From Epichloe hybrida (Eukaryota; Ascomycota; Sordariomycetes; Hypocreales; Clavicipitaceae): a stretch of DNA of 64,000 nt. Made by a program: the position numbers and the translations under genes. The stretch covers positions 186,001 through 250,000 of the forward strand of contig JAFEKR010000050.1 of NCBI GenBank assembly GCA_019022495.1, given 5' to 3'. The notes below the pieces were generated by a model. The model worked only from the letters and a program-made list of their open reading frames with translations. It was not told where the DNA came from and did not search any database. Of the stretch, positions 37,001 through 47,799 are shown in pieces (the stretch's first letter is position 1; every line of letters begins with the position of its first letter).

Positions 37001-38760
37001 GTAGCCTAATACTCTTTCTTAAAGGGAATAAGACTAGGAAGGGGTAACCTTTAGGATAGGATATATCCTATAACCTATTACTATTATATAGCTCTTACTA
37101 ATACTAGATAGATAGTAGGATAATAGTGGTATAGCACTACTACTAGCTAGTAAGGTTCTCTTTACTACTAAATACCTTTAAACCTTATAGGACTAGGCTA
37201 TTATCTTAGACCTTATATATAGTATCTAATTAAGGGCTATTTAGGAAGGGGCCTAAAGGTTTCCTATTAAGGCACTTATAAGGGAGTAAGTGGTAGATTA
37301 TTTTATAAGCGCTTATAGGGCGCTCTAGTTTAGGGGCTATACCTAGGTCCTAGCGTAAGAGCCTCTTATAATAACCCTAATATAATAATGCTATAATTTG
37401 CTAGTAGCAAGGCACCTAGGCTATAATACTATATTCTAAATCTTATAATAGTAGTTTCACTAGGATAGGATATTATAAGATATTACTAGGTTTATTTATA
37501 ACTATTACTGCTATAGTAGTTATAAAAGCTATTAATAGCGCTAGGGCTTACTAAAGCCTTTACCTATTCCTAACTAGTTTTAGTTATAGATCTCTATTAA
37601 CTTTATAATAAACTTACTAGCACTATCCCTAGAAAAGCTATAATACCTAATGGTTATTATAGATTAACTCTCTAAATTCATTTAGCTTAAGGCTATAACT
37701 TCTATAGGAGCTAAGGAATGTGTAAAGAGGTTTAAAATGGTTTAGTGGCGGTTTAAGGGGTTTCCTTAATTAATTATTACGGATTACGGTTTGGATTAGT
37801 TAGGAAAGTTTTAGATAATATTATGCTCCTTAGTTAGGATTAATTAGTTACTTTTCATATTACATTACCTATAGACTAATAGTGGTATAGAGTAAGCAAA
37901 CTAAGAGGTGTAGGTAATACTACGTATTATAGTCTCCTTCTTGCAGTTTAACTAGCTAGAATATCTAGCTACTTGCTAGCTTATAATTAATAATAGGCTA
38001 TTTTCTATAATAGGAGTTAGCCTAAATAAGCTACTATATAGCTATAACCTAGAGCTAGTCTAGGCATTACTAGATATATTTGCTTTTATAATAACACTAA
38101 AGGGATAAGTAGTGCGGTTTCTTAAGCACCTTTAGGAGGGTACTTATCTAGCATAAGCTATAATAGCCTATGTATAATAAAGGTAGTAAGACACTACGTT
38201 TACTTTACGTTAGCTAGTGAAATGGTTTTAGGTTAAAAATAAGGTATAGCTTTTACTTAAAAATATTAAAACTAACTACTCCTTATAGAAACTTAATTAG
38301 GTAGTAGTAAAGTATATGGTTATAGAAGTCCTAATACTACTTATAGTGTGGCTTAATATCCTAAGAGGTATTTACCTAGTATTTCACATAGACCTTATTA
38401 AACACGCTATAGAGGACCCTCTCCCTAGTTAGAAGCTCTAGGACTTCTATCTAGGACTAGAATAGGTCCCTATAAAAGGTAATAATAAACTTGTTAAGGA
38501 ATATTAGGTTAAGCGAATCCTAGTGGCTTAGAACGCCCTAGGCTAGGGTAAAAGATATAATATACTTATTAAGTAAGCGAGTTATATATAGCTTATATAG
38601 GAACCATTAGAGAATATAGTATAAATATAAGCCCTTAATAAGTTTAAGGCAAAATAGGGAGATATATAATATAATAATAGACTAAATTAATTTTAAAAGA
38701 CTTATATACCTATAAAGACTCTAATAAGCACCTAAGGCACTAAATTACTATGTTTTACTA
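34060..38760 (+). pseudogene. gag-pol remnant of element B (chromovirus)
   Basis: Domains in order on the plus strand, all broken by RIP stops. Gag lies at about 34060-34830 and ends in a degenerate CCHC knuckle. A retropepsin-like D-S-A-x-S segment lies near 35120. Reverse transcriptase spans about 35880-36440, with its active site (Y-L-D-N-I-L-V-Y) at 36217-36240. RNase H follows at about 36590-36960, then an integrase core to about 38480. A C-terminal chromodomain lies at about 38495-38645, where E-Y-x-V-x-R-I-L and T-W-E-P-L-E-N can be read once Trp-to-stop changes are allowed for. The ~1.5 kb before the 3' LTR holds nothing recognisable. Confidence 0.8.
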
Positions 38761-40333
38761 CTACTACTTAATAAGGATAATTATCTATTAAGTTATTACC
38801 TAAATTACTAGGAGAGAATAGTTAGGGGCACGCTACCTCTATCTAGAGTTATGCTATAGCTACTATAGCTATAGTATTATTATCACTAGGTAATAGTTAT
38901 AGTATAATAAGTTATTTACCTTATTTACCTTAGGCGTGACCTAGGACCTAAATAGTGTAAATAGGGTTAGTATAGGGAGTATATATAGGAGAGGGCGTAA
39001 TAGGAGACCTAGTAAGTAAGTAGTAAGTAAGAGGAGGATAACTAAGGGGGGGAGGAGTATTATTTTTAGCTAGGGAATAGCTAGCTCCTAAGGCTCTAGG
39101 AATATAATTATAAGTTAGACCTATTACGGAAGGGAGGCGTGATAGTTACTAGTAGTAATAAGAAGGAGATTTATTACTTAACCTAGTAATTTAAATATAT
39201 TACTAGATTTTATCCTAGTAATAAGGCATTAAAGCTTAGAGAAGCGTAGTAAGACTACTTATATATCTCTTTACGTATTGTAGTTAGTTCGCTAATAACT
39301 TACTAGTTCTATTAGAATAGAATACTTATAGCTTACTATATAGAATAGGCTATACTATAGCTAGCTAAAGGGCTAGCGCTAATAAAAGGGGTAACTTTAA
39401 GACTAGTTATATTTGTTATAGTAGTATTATTAGTAGGGGACGCCCTAAGGGCTAACTATATAGGAGCTAGATTAAACTAAGCCTAGGTAAGGAGGGAGTT
39501 TTACTAACTAATAAGGTAGCAAAACCTTTAGGATAGTATAGGCATTTTCTTTTTTATACCTAAAGTTTTAGGGACTCTAGGTTTAATAATATATATACCT
39601 ATAGTAATCTCTACCTTAATATCCTTTAGCGCGTAATAGAGATAAGGGTTAGCAGACAAAAGCCTAGTATACTACACATAGGAAAGGTATTGCTTCTAAT
39701 ACAAAGAGTATAATTCTCTAGATTTAGGCGAATAATATTCTAGAACGCTAGTGGTAAGGGCTTGTTTTATATATAGCCTATAAGGGCGCTAGACTAATTA
39801 GGGAGTAGTATATTAATTATTATCTAAGTTACCCTCTATAAGAAACTTACTAATAGAATAGGCTAAAGGCATAGTAAGACTAGCTAGGGGTAAAGGAGGG
39901 TTAAATAGATTATAAGGCATATTCTAATAGGAGAATAATTATTTAAGAAGGAGGTTTTAATAGGATAAAGGGGAAGGCGTAATAAAATTATAATAGTAAA
40001 GGGATAGTATTATATAAGGGAAGGTAAGATATAAAAAGGAACTAAGTAAGATATTTATATGTGGTTTTAAACCTATATTAGGTAATTAATAAACTAGTAA
40101 GGGTAAGGCTAGAGACTATAATAAATAATAGGTTAGTAAGGTAAACACGTTACGTGTACTGCAAAACTAAGGCATAGAAGTAAGGCAGTTGCTATTACCA
40201 CATAATAGCTAGCGGGGCGGATGCGTTACGCACCTAATAATAATAAGTAAGGAATAGGATTAATTACCTATAGGATAATTTACAGGACTATTATAAAAAG
40301 GGGACTTATTAAACATGCCTAAGTAAGGGCATA

Positions 40334-40550
40334 TGTAAGGGCTTAGGCTTTGCCTAAGCATTATCTATATAGTAGTTAGAGAGGGAAGTGGTAAAAGTAA
40401 TTAGGGTAAGGAAAGGAGGCTTATATAAGTAGCTAAGGGGGTATAAGGGGCACTACTAGGGATAGCCTCTTACCCTTCCTCCTTTCTTCTTAAGTCTCTT
40501 AATACTATATCGACGCCCTATCGCAGTAGCCTAGGGGCTAGTCTATAACA
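40334..40550 (+). repeat. 3' LTR of element B
   Basis: 217 bp; ends TG...CA intact. Its outer end keeps CG dinucleotides that the 5' LTR has lost. Confidence 0.92.
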
Positions 40551-40912
40551 CTATAGTTACTTAGGTTTTATAATTAAGAGATTAAAGATTATACACGTCT
40601 ATATATATTATTCTATTTAGTGTTATAAGAGCGAATTTAAAATTATTAAGAAAGTAGCTAATAACTAGTTCTTTAACTTAGCTTAATTCCTTATAGGGGA
40701 ATTCACAAATTTATATAACTTCTTTAATAAAACTATAAGCTATTATATAACTAAAACCTTAATAGTAACCTAATTTCTTAAGACCTTTAAGAATAACTTT
40801 AATAGTTCTAAAGTAAAGAGATTAAAAGTATCTAGGCCTATTATATATAACTTTTCTTCACTAGATATTATATTTAAATATTTCTTATATAATAAGCTAG
40901 AGAATTTTCTTT

Positions 40913-41045
40913 TATATTAGTAAGCTTCTCTTTATTAGTAAGCTCTTCTATATTAGTAAGCTCTTCTATATTAGTAAGCTCTTCTATATTAGTATGCTCT
41001 TCTGTATTAGTATACTCTTTTATATTAGTACGCTTTTCTATATTA
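40913..41045 (+). repeat. 18-bp tandem repeat in element D
   Basis: About seven units of TATATTAGTAAGCTCTTC with drift. In frame it encodes a hexapeptide of the type Y-x-x-A-L-L, where the two x positions are now stop codons and were probably Gln. Confidence 0.75.
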
Positions 41046-42775
41046 AGTATAGATTATTATTCTTATTAAGATTACTTATTTATATAAGAATTAAGAGGTT
41101 TAGATTTGCTTTATTTAATTAGCCTTATTAGTAATAGGCTAAGGGAGAAGCTTTATAATAGTTCTTTTATATAAGGGAGTGACTTATTAGATTATAATAA
41201 ATCCTTTTAATGCTTTATATATTTTTTTATTATTATAGTAGTCTTTTCTTCCTTAATTTTTTTTTCCTTTATTTAGTTTTCCTTTATAATATAAAAATTT
41301 AGAAAGATAAGAATATAACTATCTTAAATCTCCTAATTATATGAATTTTTTTTCCTAAAGAGATTAATAACTATATAATTTAATCTAATATATAATTAAG
41401 GGAGCTAATAGAAGCTAGATGCCTTAGAATAAGCTTATCTAAGCTTATAGGGAATTTTTTTATTAAACTACTCTAAAAAGCTTAGTTATATAAACTTATA
41501 TAGCTAGTTAGCTTTAGTTACTAGACTAACTTCACTAAGCTTATTTTCCTATAAAAGAGGTTAGAGCTCTATAGGCTCTAAATAAAATTAGCTTTAGTAT
41601 AATAGTAAGAAGTCTTATATAAACTAAGCTTAGTAACTAATTTTAGGATAAAAAAGCCTTTATTATAATAACTATATAAAAGCAATAGAATTAACTAAAT
41701 ATAAAGCCCTTAGGGATAGTTATATAGATCCTTAGAGGTAAAAGCTTAGGTAGCTTATATTGCCTCTTATACTTATATTTAGAAACGTTTAGTAAAATTT
41801 AATATATAATCCCTCTTACTTTACGCTATAGGAATTAGCTATAATAATATTAATAGAGATTTTGTATAGGAAGTTAATATTTTATTATCTAAATTAATAG
41901 TAATTAATTAAGGCTAATGTAAGCTATAGTGTAAATAAAAAGTAATATCTAGATAAGCTTTCTAAATTTCTTTATATATATATAATGCCTTTAGGTATTG
42001 TTTTTATTACTAATAATTTAAGTAACTAGGTATTATATAAGAAAGCAAAGAAAAAAATAAAAAGAGAAAGAAAGAAAAGAGAAAGAAAAGGAAAAAAAAA
42101 GAGAGGTAAAAAGGGGTTTAGTATAAATTTTAGTTATATATATATATATAAGGATTCTTAGGCTAAATATAATTCTAAGGGTTACTTACTCTTGCCTTAT
42201 ATAGATAGATTTATACTTACTAGCTATAAGTTAAGATATATAGTTATAAATTATATAGCTTAAGCTAATAGGTAGTAAATAGTTATATGCTATAAGGAAA
42301 AAAAAACCTATAGCTAAAAGCTATAATCCTAAATTTTTCCTTTCTTAATTTTTATAAAAACAATAATAATAATAATAATAATAGTACGTACATATAGAAT
42401 CCCTTTATTCTTATACTATATACTAATAATCTTCTCTTCTAGTTAATATGCCTTCTTTATATATATTATAACTATTTTAATTACTTATATTTAATTTTAG
42501 TATAGACTATAGTAATAGTAATAGTAATATAATAGCCTTTCTACCCTAAACCTACTTATATATATAGCTTTAACACCTCTTATAATATATAACTAAGACC
42601 TTTTCTAGGGTCTTATATATAGTATTCCTAGCATGCCTTAGCTACTTTTAGCTTATATAAGCAGGAATAGTCTTAGCCTATATATTTATTTATAAGAGTA
42701 GCACACTATTCTTACTTTACCTAGCTATAATATATAATTTCTTTAAGATTAAGTTTAACTAAAGTAAATTAAAAG

Positions 42776-43185
42776 CAGAGCTTTATACTCGTGTAGTGTA
42801 GTTTTTTGTGTAGTTTTTTTGTTTAATTTTATATCTAGCTATTTATTAAAGTTATTATCCTAAAAATCACGTAATCCTATAGAGTAAAATTCTAAGAAAA
42901 ATACTATATATAAATGTGGGTCTGAAAGTGGGCCCTAGGCTCACAAATTGGAAATACCTCATTTGTAGTGTTTTTTAAGTGCTAAAATGTAGTGAAATGT
43001 AGTTTTTCTAATTTATGGCCGAAGGATCCATTTTTAGGCCCACTTTTATATATAACTACACTGTAGTTTTTAAGTTAGCTATCTAAAAATAGAAGTTTTA
43101 TATCTATATGTATTTTCTAAGATTAGATATTAATTATTTGTTAGAAAAAAAAAAACTACAAGATGTAGTGTAGTGCAAAGCTCTG
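42776..43185 (-). mobile_element. MITE2: second 410-bp copy of the palindromic element
   Basis: Same length and ends as MITE1 (CAGAGCTTTG... in reverse), lying in the opposite orientation inside element D. The central palindrome is kept. Flanks (ATTAAAAG left, AAATTTAA right) do not form a clean 8-bp duplication, perhaps through later mutation. Confidence 0.8.
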
Positions 43186-43873
43186 AAATTTAAAAGTAAG
43201 TAGCCCTTATATATAAATACTTTCTTAATTTAATTAAGAGGTATACTATATATAAATCCTTATAACTACTATATATAATAGATAGTATAAAATAGAGATA
43301 ATCTTACTACACTATTCCTAGTTTATATATACTTACTAGGCTACTTTAGTAGTGTATATAATAACTATAAATAGCTAGATTATATATTTTCTTATTCTAA
43401 TAGAGACTAGGTAGGTTTACTAGTAAGAGATACTTATATAGGATTAAATATAAGTTCCTAAGAATAGCTAGTTAACCTTATTAAAGGACCTAGGACTAAA
43501 GATAACTTAATTACGCTAAATAAGGATAGAACTATAGATAATTCTATTATCCTTTAAAGTTATATATATAAATTTTCCCTTACTTCTTTTACTTTAAGGT
43601 TATATTATAGCCCTTTTATATATATTATAATACTATTAATAAAGCTCTTAACTAAGTAATTATAAATAGAGATATTAGCTAGTAATACTAGCTAATTTAG
43701 AATAATAGCTAGCACTTTCTTATAGTATTTTAAGTTAGTAGCTTACTCTTATATATAAGAGTTAAGTAAAGTAAAGACTAGCTTAGCTTAATTTTATTTT
43801 ATATATATACACTTCCTTAAATTTATATATAGATTTAATTTACTATTTACGGAGCTTACCTAAAATTATAATG

Positions 43874-43926
43874 TGGGTTTTCTGTTTTAGCAGCCCTTTG
43901 CGGGGCCTGTCTAAGGTGCCACCGTA
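43874..43926 (-). repeat. right terminal inverted repeat of element D
   Basis: Partner of 31792-31844; GC-rich compared with the interior just to its left. Confidence 0.75.
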
Positions 43927-44028
43927 TCAGAATCCACGGTGACGGGTTGTCAAATAGAGTCCTTTTCATCCATTTTCATCCAGTTTCATCGCAGTCTTGT
44001 AACTGGCCTAAGAACAGGAAGCCCCCTC
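43927..44028. other. 102 bp of unique GC-balanced DNA between elements D and E
   Basis: Normal composition; includes the 6-bp TCAGAA copy at its left edge and the CCCTC copy for element E at its right edge. This is what remains of the original locus between two insertions. Confidence 0.7.
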
Positions 44029-44189
44029 TGACGGGTGGGGGCAGGTGCGAGGCACCTGGCCCACCTAGCACAAAAACCCCACTCAGCAGATTTTTTGTTA
44101 GGGCTTCTTTTCTGCCGGATCATCACCTCAAGGAAATTAATTTAGTTTAATTAATTTATCACCGCTTTGTTCTCGTTTGTGTAGTTCTT
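44029..44189 (+). repeat. 5' LTR of element E
   Basis: 161 bp, begins TGACGGGTGGG and ends GTTCTT, so the 3' end is not the usual CA. Differs from the 3' LTR at 7 sites, all transitions. Confidence 0.9.
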
Positions 44190-44599
44190 AGCGACCACGC
44201 TAGGAGACTATAATTAAAAGCTTTCCTAAGCTTCCTATAGTTAAGTTATTGTCTCTACATTATCATTATTATCGTTAGACTAGGGTAGTCTATTCACTCA
44301 CTTTACCTATCTCTTAACCCTTGCTTAAGTCTGTAGAAATCCCTGCTTTACCCTTTAACATTCCCTATTATCTCTCTTATCCCTACTTATAACTATTAAA
44401 CCTCTACATTCCTAGGATTAGCATTATCATTAATCTAGAGTCATAGGAGTTAGAATCCCTGTGAAATCCGCAGACGGCGGAAGTGTATAACTATAACTTG
44501 GAATTAACTAAATCATTATCTCTAGGGAGTGTCCTAGTGGGAGAAGATAACTTCCCTCTTACTAGACTAGGAGACTAGGCTATAATCTAGCTAGCCTGT

Positions 44600-46950
44600 T
44601 TTTTTTAATAACTTACCACCTTGCTAGCATTGTAGCTACCTATACTAGAATCTGGAAAACTTATAGTGAAAACACTTACTTATTAGCCTATAATAGAGCT
44701 ATGTAAGTTACCCTTATCTTAAGATATTAGGACCTTTAATAGGTTTATATTAGTAGGATAATGATTAAGTTATTTATAGTGGACTTTTAAGACTATTAAT
44801 AAAGGCAGGGATATTAACCTAAATACCTTTATCTAAGCTATTAATATAGCCTTAGGTAGTAAAGTAGTTACTTTTATTAATAGCTTAGAGTAATTAAGGC
44901 TTATAGTCTTAAGGGCTAAGAATAGTGTAGTAACCACTGCTAATTTAGCTACCCTCTAATAGTCACTATAAGAGTAATACCCTCCTAATGTTATTAATAA
45001 AGAAGTGAAAACTAGTACTAATATAGAACTTTAATAAGGTAAGAGTAAGGCCCTTACTGCCTATTATTCTTACGTTTTAAACGTGCTTTATTATGCTAGA
45101 GGGAGGGATAAACTAATTACCTCTAACTATCCCCTTACTCTAATTAAGAGTTACACCCTCTATAACTTTATCTAGTGGTTTATTTAGGGATTATATAATA
45201 AATCACTAATATAAGAAGCTATTAGCTAGAATATATTAGCTACTAATAGCCTTAAAGAAGCCTAGGAATATATTAAGTAAGCTACTACTATTTTAGAGGC
45301 AAAGGCTAACCTTATAAAGATAACTACATAAGATACAAAGATTACCCTAATAGAGAAATTTATTAAACTTTAGAGCAAATACTCTGCTAATAAAGTGTTA
45401 TCTTAGATGTATAAACTACCCCTAGGGTTTATAGAAGTGTTAGGAGAACAGAGATAATAGTTTACTCTAGTTAATGCTCTAATTACCTAGCTTTAGCCTA
45501 TAATGTCATACCTAGGTCTATTAGGAATGTGTGGTTTTGCTAACCCTTAGCAATTTAGTGGGTACTACCCTGTACCTTAAGTAGTTAATTAAACACTAAC
45601 TCTAGCTATATACCCTTAGAATTATCCTTAAACGCAAAATAGAGGTAATATTAACTTAGGGAATAGAGCTCTAGTAAACCTATAAGGTAGTGCTAACTAG
45701 TCTATCCCTAAAACTTAATAAGTAACCTTTCCCCCTTAGTATTAGAATAATAGTACTAGTGTATATTAACCTTTATAGAATACACCTATAATAACCTAAG
45801 GTACTAGTTAAAGAGGGAGAGCACTTAAACTAAGACTAGTAACTAAATTAAGGAATTAGTATGTTAATAAAACTACACTATTGCCCTATAGGGGTGCTTA
45901 CTTTAAGTGTAAAGTTACTAGATATTATACTATAAACTATACTATAACTAGAAATGATTTATTATAATAATAGGAATCCTTATAGTTAAAATTAATAACA
46001 CTTCCCCCTCGCAATAACTAGTTATAAGTACCTAGATAAATCTATGCTTAGTTAGCTTAGGTGTACTTAAATAGTAATAAACATAAGGATATAGTAGCAT
46101 CTAGGATTATTAAAGAGGGTATAGGTAAATCATTAGTTAGAGTTTAATATACTCTAATTAAGCTAGGTGCTATTAAAAACTTACCTAACCTTATAAAGAA
46201 TCCCTAGCTTATTTAGCTTAAATAAAACCCTATAGCCACTATAAGCTTATAGAAAATTAGGGCTTACTATGCTAATATAAGGGCATAAGTAAAAGATATT
46301 ACTAATAAGGAGGAGGGTAATGCTAGAGTTTTAAGACCCCTTATTAAGAGCCTTAAAAAAGCTAATATAAAAACCCTTAAGTCTATTACTTAAGGTGCTC
46401 TATAGGTTATAATATTAGTGTTAAAAGCCACGCCACTATTAAAAAAACAAAAGGGGATGCCCCTTAGTAAGATATTAGAAAGTCTAACTTTAGCTCCTAA
46501 AGCTATACTATTAGTAAGAGAAAAGGTAGTTAGGTAAAACGTAAGGGCATTAAGCGAGATTTAGGGACATGAGGGTCTAGGTCCTATTAACTAGAAGGCC
46601 CTAGCGAGTCACATCTTAGTCCTAATTTCGCTAATGGATTTATAGTAAATTAGCCTAGAAATATCTAAGTAGTTTTAGAAGCTATTATTAAGGGTAATAG
46701 CCCTAAGGAAGCGGATAAAGAAGAAGGTAGCCTTCTTACTTAATATAAGCTTAGTTTAGGCTATGTCTAGTAAGGGTTAGAAGAGTCCTATAGCTAATAA
46801 TTATAACACTAAGTTACTTTAAGAGCATTAATTAGGTGCTAAGTTATTTAGGATTACTATCTAAGCTTATATAGGATTTTAAAAGGAATAGGTATTTAAT
46901 CTTAGACTAGGATAGGCAGTGGCTAATTAGGGAGCTAAGATTAATATTAT
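44600..46950 (+). pseudogene. gag remnant of element E
   Basis: A plus-strand frame with TAA/TAG interruptions. A Gln- and Pro-rich segment at about 45500-45830 is followed by a zinc-knuckle remnant at about 45898-45940 (F-K-C-K-V-T-R-x-Y-T-I-N-Y). After about 46000 a region that may be the protease follows. Limits approximate; element F cuts in after 47083. Confidence 0.6.
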
Positions 46951-47083
46951 ATCTTAGGCGTTTATACTACAGGAAAACATACTAGTTTATAATTTAGGAT
47001 CTGTTAGTTTCTAAGGGCTATAAATAATTAATGCTAACAGACAAGAGAACATAGTTACCTATTTCGTGTCAATAAAAGTGTTA

Positions 47084-47358
47084 TGCCATGTCAGGAGCGC
47101 AGAGGTCAAAGATAGGATGTTTATCGAAGCAGGTCTTCGGAGAACCTTCGGGCCATGCGGATGACAAAGAGGCTAGCTAGCTACGAGATAGCCACGTGCT
47201 TGTGGAGCGGGGTACTTATTAAAGACCGCGCATATTATTAGTGCTAGGTTAGAGATTAAAACCTTTACGCACCTACCCCTAGCTAGTATTTATCTAGTAG
47301 TAACTATAATAGTCTTAGCTATTACTTTATTCTTAACCTTTTAGTATAAGCTATAATA
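47084..47358 (+). repeat. 5' LTR of element F
   Basis: 275 bp. Its outer ~180 bp keep normal GC; its inner part is RIP-altered. Confidence 0.82.
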
Positions 47359-47799
47359 AATTAATCTCTCTTAACCTTTTTAAGGATATAAACTATTAGC
47401 TAGATTATTATGTAGCTAATTCTCTAAAGATCTATAAGAAACACGCTAGTACCTTATAATAATAAAGCTATAGATAATTAGGAAAATAAGGAACCCCTAT
47501 AATCTAGAACTATAGATAAAAGGGTGTAATAAACGCCACTTAATCCTAATTTAGGTAAAGGTATAGATAATATAACTAAAGAAAAAAGGGCATTATAGTA
47601 ACGCTATAAGGTTATATAATCTAAGCTATATTGCCTTTAGAGGAGATAAGAGGTCTTATAGATAGAGGTATAAATTAGAGAGCTTAAGGCAAATCTAGGA
47701 TTAGCTAGACCTTAAACTAAACCTATAATTACCCCTTAATCTAGACCTATAATTACCCCTTAAACATTAGCTGTGATTTTACCTATAGTCTATAGTGAC

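Larger units (their letters stand above)
33465..40550 (+). mobile_element. Element B: chromodomain Ty3/gypsy LTR retrotransposon, 7086 bp, RIP-mutated
   Basis: Two 217-bp LTRs and the 5-bp duplication CTATA (33460-33464 and 40551-40555) define it. Same family as element A, inserted in element D in the opposite orientation. Its LTRs start TGTAAGGGCTTAGG and end CTATAACA. The polymerase frame is plus-strand. Length differs from A by one base, so the two copies diverged almost only by substitution. Confidence 0.93.
32000..42700 (+). pseudogene. coding remnants of element D, split by element B
   Basis: Plus-strand segments at about 32330-33464 and 40556-41400 read through with mainly TAA/TAG stops, as expected of RIP-altered Gln/Trp codons. 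The segment before B is rich in Ile, Tyr and Lys after mutation. The segment after B contains a degenerate hexapeptide repeat. No catalytic motif is clear to me, so the product stays unidentified. Limits are approximate. Confidence 0.4.
31792..43926. mobile_element. Element D: unclassified terminal-inverted-repeat element, RIP-mutated, with two nested insertions
   Basis: The two ends are imperfect inverted repeats of about 52 bp. They start TACGGT and share the block CCCGCAAAGGGCTGC. A 6-bp direct repeat TCAGAA flanks them (31786-31791 and 43927-43932). A TA duplication just inside is the alternative reading and would suggest a Tc1/mariner-like element. Without element B and the MITE, about 4.6 kb remains. 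Long plus-strand reading frames with only TAA/TAG interruptions exist on both sides of B, so it once encoded protein, but I recognise no transposase. The superfamily is open. Confidence 0.65.

Noticed and set aside
31792..43926. Starship-type giant element with a captain recombinase
   Set aside because: No DUF3435-like tyrosine recombinase could be read near an edge, and the size is explained by nested insertions.
43947..44150. 67-codon ORF, similar to part of 62908-63255
   Set aside because: The similarity is the two LTRs of element E, not a gene family.
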